Origin: Bacteroidota bacterium
GTDB lineage: Bacteria; Bacteroidota; Bacteroidia; Chitinophagales; Chitinophagaceae
Assembly: GCA_013289015.1 (NCBI GenBank)
Contig: JABDAV010000001.1
Span: forward strand, 1-64,000
Direction of reading: 5' to 3'
DNA length: 64,000 bases
The position numbers and the translations under genes were made by a program. Position 1 is the first letter of the stretch. Each line of letters starts with the position of its first letter. This document shows, piece by piece, positions 57,462 to 64,000 of the stretch. A model generated the notes under the pieces. The model did no database searches. It had not been told where the DNA came from and saw only the letters and a list, made by a program, of their open reading frames with translations.

Positions 57462-58562
57462 TTATTCTTCAGGAGATTCTTCAATGGCTTCATCTGTGGC
57501 ATTTGCAATAATCATATTACTCATTTTTCGTAAAGGGTTACTATGGTTCTCATCGTAAGCAGCACGTTGTTTAATAATATCGACGCATTCAAAAATCGCT
57601 GCTAAAAAAGAAGACGGATCAGCCTTGCCTTTACCGGCAATATCGAATGCAGTGCCATGATCAGGGCTTGTTCTTACAACAGGCATTCCTGCTGTAAAAT
57701 TTACACCATCACCAATAGCTAAAGATTTAAAAGGTATTAATCCTTGATCATGATACATGGCCAGTACTGCATCAACATCTGTATAACCGGCCCTTGCAAA
57801 AAATGCATCTGCACTAAATGGACCGAATGCGAATATGCCTTTGTCTTTCGCTTCTTTAATAGCAGGTTTAATAATGATTTGTTCTTCATCACCTACCAAA
57901 CCTTCATCGCCGGCATGCGGATTTAAACCCAACACAGCGATTTTAGGTTTATCTATACCAAAATCACGTTTAAGACTTTCGTTTAATACCTGCAGCTTGC
58001 TTAAAATATTTTCCCTTGTAATGTGCGAAGCGATATCTTTTACAGGAACATGCTCTGTAACCAATGCTACACGCAGGTTTGACGCGACCATCAACATAAC
58101 CACATCTTTTAAATCAAATGCATGTTGCAGGTAAGGTGTGTGGCCGGTGAAATTAAAATCTTGCGATTGTATATTTTTTTTGTGTAAAGGCGCAGTAACA
58201 AGGCCATTAATTTGCCCTTGTTTTAAAGCGTCTGTTGCATATTGCAAAGAAAGCCTTGCATACTTTCCACCGATTTCATTTAACTGCCCTGCGTTAATGG
58301 CAACTTCTTCATCCCAGCAATTAAAAACATTCAGTTGTTTGGTGTTGATCTTCGTAAAATCTTTTATGCTTTGATAGGTGAAATTTATATCAGGCAAAGA
58401 TTTCCTGTAAAAGTTTATGCTTTTATTGCTCGCAAAAATTATGGGCGAACATTGATCAAGTATGCGGCTGTCACTCAACGTTTTTATAATAAGCTCAATG
58501 CCGATGCCGTTCAAATCACCGCAGGTAAATCCAATCAATGGCTTTGACTGTTCTGTATTCAT
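57462..58562 (-). CDS. pdxA: 4-hydroxythreonine-4-phosphate dehydrogenase
   Basis: 'IGFTCGDLNGIGIELI', 'LVTAPLHKKNI', 'GHTPYLQ', 'LNPHAGDEGLVGDEE', 'MYHDQGLIPFKSLAIGDGVNFTAGMPVVRTSPDHGTAFDIAGKG'. Confidence 0.95.
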   Translation of the reverse strand: MNTEQSKPLIGFTCGDLNGIGIELIIKTLSDSRILDQCSPIIFASNKSINFYRKSLPDINFTYQSIKDFTKINTKQLNVFNCWDEEVAINAGQLNEIGGKYARLSLQYATDALKQGQINGLVTAPLHKKNIQSQDFNFTGHTPYLQHAFDLKDVVMLMVASNLRVALVTEHVPVKDIASHITRENILSKLQVLNESLKRDFGIDKPKIAVLGLNPHAGDEGLVGDEEQIIIKPAIKEAKDKGIFAFGPFSADAFFARAGYTDVDAVLAMYHDQGLIPFKSLAIGDGVNFTAGMPVVRTSPDHGTAFDIAGKGKADPSSFLAAIFECVDIIKQRAAYDENHSNPLRKMSNMIIANATDEAIEESPEE

Positions 58563-58615
58563 TCAAAATTCTTTGCGGTAAAAGTAAATGAAACTTATAA
58601 TATGAGATCATCTCT

Positions 58616-59320
58616 TCAATGCTGAGATTTTATCGCCGCCTTACTGCTTTTCTTTGAAGATTTCTTCGCCGCCTTTTTGATAGATTTTTTAGCTGCCGGT
58701 TTTACTGTTTGCGCGCGATTGCTCTTCCAGATTTTATTACTCGTTTTTTCAACCTGCGCTATTGTTTTTTTTGAGATCACCGATTTATCTTTTTCGGTAA
58801 CATCCTCCTGCGATGCATATGTATCGTTGTGTTTTATCAGCAGCCAGCTATTTTCACCCTGGTAACTTGTCTTTACCAATGCAAATTCACCTTTTAATTT
58901 TTTGCCATGCATTACAAATTTCAGGCTGCCTGCACCTAATTGCTTCAGCAAATTTTTTTCATTTTCTTTTTTGTTGGCTGAAACATTTTCCAATGGTTCA
59001 TATGTGCCTTCATCCCAAACAATCACAGTGCCCGCGCCATAATTTCCTTCGGGAATAATGCCTTCAAAACTCCTGTAATCAAACGGATGATCTTCTACCA
59101 TCATTGCCAGTCTTTTTACAGAAGGATCAAGCGAAGGACCTTTCGGAACAGCCCAGCTTTTCAACACACCATCCATTTCCAACCTGAAATCATAATGCAA
59201 ACGCGATGCATCATGTTTTTGCACCACAAAAACCAGTTTGTTTTTTACAGTTGATTTTCCGCCTGCAGGCTCGGGCGTATTGGTAAAGCTGCGTTTCTTT
59301 TTATATAATGAAAGGCTCAT
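58616..59320 (-). CDS. Stand-alone LigD 3'-phosphoesterase-domain protein
   Basis: 'LVFVVQKHDASRLHYDFRLEMDGVLKSWAVPKGPSLDPSVKRLAMMVEDHPFDYRSFEGIIPEGNYGAGTVIVWDEGTYEP'; Lys/Ser/Ala-rich C-terminal tail. Confidence 0.92.
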   Translation of the reverse strand: MSLSLYKKKRSFTNTPEPAGGKSTVKNKLVFVVQKHDASRLHYDFRLEMDGVLKSWAVPKGPSLDPSVKRLAMMVEDHPFDYRSFEGIIPEGNYGAGTVIVWDEGTYEPLENVSANKKENEKNLLKQLGAGSLKFVMHGKKLKGEFALVKTSYQGENSWLLIKHNDTYASQEDVTEKDKSVISKKTIAQVEKTSNKIWKSNRAQTVKPAAKKSIKKAAKKSSKKSSKAAIKSQH

Positions 59321-59609
59321 TGAAATTGTTTTGAAAAGAATTGCAAATAATCAGCCAATAAAATGATGCACTGTTTGAAGTAACTATTAAAAACATTTAA
59401 CAGGAACCCAAAGCTGTATAATAATATACAGTACAATTACTGCGACGCAATCATGCTCAACCGGAGTTCTTAGCCGGTAACCAAAATAAATAATTCATAA
59501 TCGCTAAAAGATGATGTCCTCATTATCCTCATATTATGCACGCATGTTTAATTTGTATAAAGCATACAAAATTTGATTGACGTATTTTTGCGTAACCAGT
59601 ATTAAATTA

Positions 59610-60500
59610 ATGCAGATACCAACAGGAAAACTAATTGCAATCGGCGGCGCCGAAGACAAAGGAACGGAAGTAGAAAAAGGAGAAATTCATAAGAACAATC
59701 TCAACTTTTTTGAATTGGGAATTTTACGCAGAATTGTTGAAGAAAGCGGCGGCATTAAAAAAAGAATTGAAGTTGTTACAACAGCATCCATGATACCATT
59801 CCAGGTAGGTGAAAACTACCTGAATGCTTTTGGTAAAATCGGCTGTGTGAATGTAGACCTGATGCATATACGCACCCGTGAAGACCTTACGCATCCTGAA
59901 TACCTTGAACGGTTGAAAGCATGCGACTGTATTATGTTCAGCGGCGGCAATCAAATGCGTTTAACGGCAACATTGGGCGGAACAAATTTTTTAAAAACTT
60001 TGTGTGAGAGATATTGGAATGAACAGATTGTTGTGGCGGGAACATCTGCAGGTGCAATGGCTATGAGCAATACAATGATCTATGAAGGCAATGCCGTCAG
60101 GGCGCATTTAAAAGGTGAAGTAAAGATCACTACAGGTTTGCGTTTGATCGATAACATTATCATAGATTCTCATTTTGAAAAACGCGGACGTTTTGTACGG
60201 CTTGCACAAGCCGTTGCCGGCAATCCTGCATGCATTGGAATCGGGTTGGGTGAAGATACCGGCATGATCATCACCGAAGGCAATAAGATGGAAGCAATCG
60301 GCAGTGGATTGATCGTAATAATTGATGGCCACGAAGTAATGCATACAAATATTGCAGACATTCCTGAAGGCAATCCCATGAGCATTGAAAACCTGCACGT
60401 ACATTTTTGTGCAAGAGGCAATGGCTTTATAATTGATGAAAGAAAATTTATTGAGAAAATGGGAAAAGAAACTACGCCAATAATGAAAGATGTTGTTTAG
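59610..60500 (+). CDS. cphB: Cyanophycinase
   Basis: 'GKLIAIGGAEDKG', nucleophile elbow 'VVAGTSAGAMAMSNTMIYEG', 'DNIIIDSHFEKRGRFVRLAQAVAGNPACIGIGLGEDTGMII'; the ORF track extends to 59577. Confidence 0.93.
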   Translation: MQIPTGKLIAIGGAEDKGTEVEKGEIHKNNLNFFELGILRRIVEESGGIKKRIEVVTTASMIPFQVGENYLNAFGKIGCVNVDLMHIRTREDLTHPEYLERLKACDCIMFSGGNQMRLTATLGGTNFLKTLCERYWNEQIVVAGTSAGAMAMSNTMIYEGNAVRAHLKGEVKITTGLRLIDNIIIDSHFEKRGRFVRLAQAVAGNPACIGIGLGEDTGMIITEGNKMEAIGSGLIVIIDGHEVMHTNIADIPEGNPMSIENLHVHFCARGNGFIIDERKFIEKMGKETTPIMKDVV

Positions 60501-61203
60501 TTATTTTGCTTATGTAAGCATTTCCAATAGCCTTATCTGGATATTTCTTCTTGTCGCTATTGTCATGATCATTTCTTTTTTGAAAGACAAAAGACCTGGA
60601 ACAAAAAAAGTAATTTTTTTCGGAGATTCATTAACGCAGTTCGGCCTTGACCGGGATGGTTATATTACAGTTATGAAAAAAAAGCTGAAGCAGGAAGGCA
60701 TAACAGATTACGATTTATTCGGCGCAGGAGTGAGTGGCAATAAGGTTTCTGATCTGTATGCAAGATTGATCAGAGATGTAATTACACAATCGACGCATAT
60801 CGCTGTTATATGGATCGGCGTAAATGATGTGTGGCATAAATATTCCCGCGGTGAAGGAACGGATGCAACTGTTTTTGAGAAAACCTACCGCGATATGGTT
60901 AAGCAATTACTGGAAGATAAAATAAAACTTTTGTTGGTAACGCCTGCTGTGATCGGTGAAAGAAATGATCATACAAATTATGCTGATGATGAGCTTGATG
61001 CTTATGCAGCTATTATAAAAAATATTGCAACTGATAACGAACTTTCGCTTTGCGATATGCGCGCTTTATTTCAACGCTATCAAATAAATAATAACCCGCT
61101 TAATGCAGATAGCGGCATTCTTACAACAGACGGCGTTCATCTGAATAATACAGGCAATAAATTTGTTGCTGAAGAATTGTGGAAAGTGTTGAAAGAGGTG
61201 TAA
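60490..61203 (+). CDS. SGNH/GDSL-type lipase/esterase
   Basis: 'KVIFFGDSLTQFGLDRDGY', 'GAGVSGNKVSDLYARL', 'VIWIGVNDVWHK', 'TTDGVHLNNTGNKFVAEELWKVL'; overlaps the cyanophycinase end by 11 nt. Confidence 0.9.
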   Translation: MLFSYFAYVSISNSLIWIFLLVAIVMIISFLKDKRPGTKKVIFFGDSLTQFGLDRDGYITVMKKKLKQEGITDYDLFGAGVSGNKVSDLYARLIRDVITQSTHIAVIWIGVNDVWHKYSRGEGTDATVFEKTYRDMVKQLLEDKIKLLLVTPAVIGERNDHTNYADDELDAYAAIIKNIATDNELSLCDMRALFQRYQINNNPLNADSGILTTDGVHLNNTGNKFVAEELWKVLKEV

Positions 61204-61428
61204 ACTGCAGGATGGGTTCCCCGTATCTCCTTCATACTGCCTCCATACCTGCTCTATACCTGTACCGTATTTACTGCGTGGTCTTTGTATCTTTTCATAC
61301 CCGCTGCGGCATAAACTGAACGACAAAAACAATAATCGAAGTATACAGATCAATTGCAAAGAAGGCAATATAAACATTTATAGGCTGTGCCGCTATATGG
61401 CTCAATAAATATCCAAAAATTCCTTAAA

Positions 61429-62331
61429 TTATTTTTTAAATGCAGGATGAAAGCTTTGCAATGTTTCCCTTAAATAATCCCTGTCTAAATGCGTATAGAT
61501 CTCAGTGGTGGTAATGCTTTCATGGCCAAGCATTTCCTGCACTGCCCGCAGGTCTGCACCGCCTTCAACCAAATGCGTTGCGAATGAATGGCGGAATGTA
61601 TGCGGCGATATATTCTTTATAATGCCTGCTTTTTTTGCAAGGTCTTTAATAATATAAAAGATCATCACGCGCGAAAGGCTTTTTCCAAACTTGCTCAGGA
61701 ATAAAAAATCTTCAAAATTTTTCTGCACAGTGATGTGATTGCGCACATGCTCTTTATAAATTTTAATGTGTTTAATGGCATCTCTTCCTATCGGCACTAA
61801 TCTTTCTTTATCGCCTTTACCGGTAATGCGTACAAAATCAATATCAAGATAAAGGCAACTGATCTTTAAATTCACAGTTTCACTTACCCGCAAACCACAG
61901 CTGTACATAGTTTCAAGAATAGCTTTGTTGCGCGCGCCATCAGGAGTGCTTAAATCTATCTTTGAAATAATTGCCTCTATTTCTTCAAAGCTTAAAATAT
62001 CCGGCAATGCGCGCTTTAATCTCGGCGCTTCCAGCAAAACAGAAGGATCTTTTGTAATAATGTTTTCAATCAGGCAATACTTAAAAAAACTTTTCAATCC
62101 GGAAATAATTCTTGCCTGCGATGCTGCATTGATACCAAGCTTTGCTATTGACTGAACGAATTGCTGCAGATCTTTTAAGTTTATTTCCGCCGGTGTTTTT
62201 AGATCTTTTATCGTTTGTAAATACTGCGTTAGCTTTTCCAGGTCACGCAGGTATGCTTCAACAGAGTTATTGCTTAAAGATTTTTCAAGCTGCAGGTATG
62301 CTTTGTAACTTTTTTTATAAGGTTCCCACAT
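61429..62331 (-). CDS. xerD: Site-specific tyrosine recombinase XerD-like
   Basis: 'ETMYSCGLRVSETVNL', 'VRITGKGDKERLVPIG', 'SPHTFRHSFATHLVEGGADLRAVQEMLGHESITTTEIYTHLD'. Confidence 0.92.
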   Translation of the reverse strand: MWEPYKKSYKAYLQLEKSLSNNSVEAYLRDLEKLTQYLQTIKDLKTPAEINLKDLQQFVQSIAKLGINAASQARIISGLKSFFKYCLIENIITKDPSVLLEAPRLKRALPDILSFEEIEAIISKIDLSTPDGARNKAILETMYSCGLRVSETVNLKISCLYLDIDFVRITGKGDKERLVPIGRDAIKHIKIYKEHVRNHITVQKNFEDFLFLSKFGKSLSRVMIFYIIKDLAKKAGIIKNISPHTFRHSFATHLVEGGADLRAVQEMLGHESITTTEIYTHLDRDYLRETLQSFHPAFKK

Positions 62332-62428
62332 TTGTGAATTTCTGACCTGATTTTTAGATCTTTTTGTTTGAAGATAAACTTACATTCGTCCGGTAAATCA
62401 ATTTGCAATCTACAATCTTCAGTAAATA

Positions 62429-62935
62429 ATGCAGCCGGTTAGCCTGTTTTCATTCAGAAAAAAAGTAAGTCTCTATAAAAAGGCTTTTAAAAAATATTTG
62501 GGACGCATTGAAAAATTAAAACCAAAAGAACTTGACGATGTTGCTGAAAAAATTAATGCCGAAGTATGGCAGGAAATTGATTGTTTAACCTGCGCTAATT
62601 GCTGCAAAAGAATGACGCCGACTTTCACCCATAAAGATATACGACGCATTTCAAAACATTTGGATATGCGGCCTAAAGATTTTAAAGAACGCTGGCTTAG
62701 GTATGAAAAGAAAGATAAAGATTGGGTGAATATAAATCAGCCTTGCCAGTTTCTTGATCTTTCTACCAATATGTGTTCTGTTTATGAAGTACGCCCGGCC
62801 GATTGCGCCGGTTTTCCGCATCTTACCAAAAAGAAAATGGTTGATTACGTACATGTACATCAGCAGAATATTGAATATTGCCCTGCAACTTATAAGATGG
62901 TGGAGAAGATGATGGAGAAAATTAAGATTGGTTAA
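62429..62935 (+). CDS. YkgJ family cysteine cluster protein
   Basis: 'DCLTCANCCKRMTPTFTHKDI', 'PCQFLDLSTNMCSVYEVRPADCAGFPH'. Confidence 0.9.
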   Translation: MQPVSLFSFRKKVSLYKKAFKKYLGRIEKLKPKELDDVAEKINAEVWQEIDCLTCANCCKRMTPTFTHKDIRRISKHLDMRPKDFKERWLRYEKKDKDWVNINQPCQFLDLSTNMCSVYEVRPADCAGFPHLTKKKMVDYVHVHQQNIEYCPATYKMVEKMMEKIKIG

Positions 62936-62959
62936 TAGTTGATGGGTGATAGGTTATGG

Positions 62960-63313
62960 TCAGCTCAGGCTGTCGCGAAATTTTGTTATCATCTTACATA
63001 AAATTTCATACTCATCGTACAAAACCCTGAATTGATTTTCGTTTAAATATTTTCTTTCTTTTGCTGCCATTAAGCAAGCCCCTACTTCCACTGCGCTTCT
63101 CAATGCAATATTTAAAAATCTTTTGAACTCAGGTTTTGTTTGGCCTGTACTGCCTTCTGCAATATTCAAAGCAACTGAATCAGCTGCACGTTTTACTTGA
63201 GATGCAAGACTGAACAATTCTCTTTTAGGAAAGGATTGTGCAAGTAAATCAATTTCATTACAAAGCTTAAAAGCTTTTTGCCAAATCGTTAATCCTTCAA
63301 ACCTAAAGGCCAT
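62960..63313 (-). CDS. Four helix bundle protein (S23/TIGR02436-like)
   Basis: 'FEGLTIWQKAFKLCNEIDLLAQSFPKRELFSLASQVKRAADSVALNIAEGSTGQTKPEFKRFLNIALRSAVEV'. Confidence 0.92.
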   Translation of the reverse strand: MAFRFEGLTIWQKAFKLCNEIDLLAQSFPKRELFSLASQVKRAADSVALNIAEGSTGQTKPEFKRFLNIALRSAVEVGACLMAAKERKYLNENQFRVLYDEYEILCKMITKFRDSLS

Positions 63314-63371
63314 AATTTTTTGTTTAGAGTTAAAAATGAATTGCCATGAACCACGATCTATACGCCATTAA

Positions 63372-63731
63372 CTAAAAATACACATCCTCAATTAAAAAAT
63401 ATTCTGTTGGCACGCCGTGTATAATTGTAATCGCCAATACATCAAACTGCAAATATTTCCATTGCATATTTTTGTATTGATATTCTTCCGCAGCTATTTT
63501 AAGCATGTTCATTTTTTTATAACTCATGCTTTCTTCAGGCTTACCATATTTATCACTTGTTCTTGTTTTGATCTCAAAAAAATGCAGGCGGTTATTTTTC
63601 GACGCGATGATATCAACTTCTGCATGGCGAAAGCGCCAGTTGCGTTCAATAATGGTATAGCCCTTTTGTGAAAGATAATTTGCAGCAAGTTCTTCTCCTT
63701 TGTTTCCGGTAGTTTTGTTCCAGTTGTCCAT
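63372..63731 (-). CDS. YraN family (UPF0102) endonuclease-like protein
   Basis: 'GNKGEELAANYLSQKGYTIIERNWRFRHAEVDIIASKNNRLHFFEIKTRTSDKYGKPEESMSYKKMNML'. Confidence 0.92.
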   Translation of the reverse strand: MDNWNKTTGNKGEELAANYLSQKGYTIIERNWRFRHAEVDIIASKNNRLHFFEIKTRTSDKYGKPEESMSYKKMNMLKIAAEEYQYKNMQWKYLQFDVLAITIIHGVPTEYFLIEDVYF

Positions 63732-63748
63732 AAAATTTAAGGTTGATT

Positions 63749-64000
63749 ATGATACAAGATAAAATATTTAAGTTGAAAGGAAAAGTACAACATTATGCAT
63801 GGGGCGGAACTGCATTTATTCCGCAATGGCTTGGAATTGATAACCCGGAAAATAAACCCTTTGCAGAATACTGGATGGGCGCGCATCCGTCTGCATCATC
63901 CACCATAAGTATTCATAACGAAGAAAAAAGTTTATACGAATTGATTAAGCATGATCCTGATTTTTTTATTGGCGAAAAAACAAATGAAACATTTGGGGAG
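63749..64000 (+). CDS. manA: Mannose-6-phosphate isomerase, class I (partial, runs off window)
   Basis: 'MIQDKIFKLKGKVQHYAWGGTAFIPQWLGIDNPENKPFAEYWMGAHPSASSTI'; open to the window end. Confidence 0.88.
   Translation, partial: MIQDKIFKLKGKVQHYAWGGTAFIPQWLGIDNPENKPFAEYWMGAHPSASSTISIHNEEKSLYELIKHDPDFFIGEKTNETFGE

Noticed and set aside
59414-59431. ctgtataataatatacag palindrome as operator or terminator
   Set aside because: Short 6-bp stem in AT-rich sequence without a T-run; expected by chance
61429-62331. Tyrosine recombinase as evidence of an integrated mobile element
   Set aside because: Sequence and context look like housekeeping XerD; no att-like repeats, relaxase, phage or cargo genes around it
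62960-63313. Four helix bundle (S23-type) protein as an rRNA intervening-sequence marker
   Set aside because: No rRNA nearby; stand-alone copies of this family are common in Bacteroidota

Overview
Chromosomal window from a Bacteroidota bacterium, probably Chitinophagaceae-like judging by T9SS sorting domains, SusC/SusD, GLPGLI and bacillithiol (BshA) genes. About 43 protein-coding genes are supportable. I saw no rRNA, CRISPR array or prophage, and no tRNA I could recognise by eye. Most of the window is housekeeping: TolC/HlyD efflux, gpsA, mutL, citrate synthase, LptF/G permease, ftcD, glgB, bshA, pdxA, xerD, YraN and a partial manA. Two accessory loci stand out. (1) At ~44.6-53.0 kb there is a tandem array of eight paralogous single-pass membrane proteins. 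Most carry a His-rich 'MEVHHHPxVEKKNFKEYFLEFLMIFLAVTLGFFAE' N-terminal module. The array is preceded by an unannotated 34-aa membrane ORF with a TAATG overlap, is interrupted by an S10 carboxypeptidase, and is followed by M19 and M1 peptidases. One member appears to have lost its ancestral start frame by a 2-nt deletion, and the old start now encodes the C-terminus of the upstream paralog. (2) At ~32.7-42.6 kb a seven-gene, tightly packed minus-strand cluster links SusC/SusD to an alkaline-phosphatase-superfamily enzyme, a PhnZ-like HD oxygenase, a PhnX-like HAD hydrolase, an MFS-like transporter and a TIGR03364-like FAD oxidoreductase. This looks like an outer-membrane-coupled organophosphonate utilisation locus. 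Other points of interest are a homopolymer frameshift in a cation/proton antiporter, a MITE-like element with perfect 13-bp TIRs and a 10-bp flanking direct repeat at a stop codon, and several intergenic repeat or hairpin elements.
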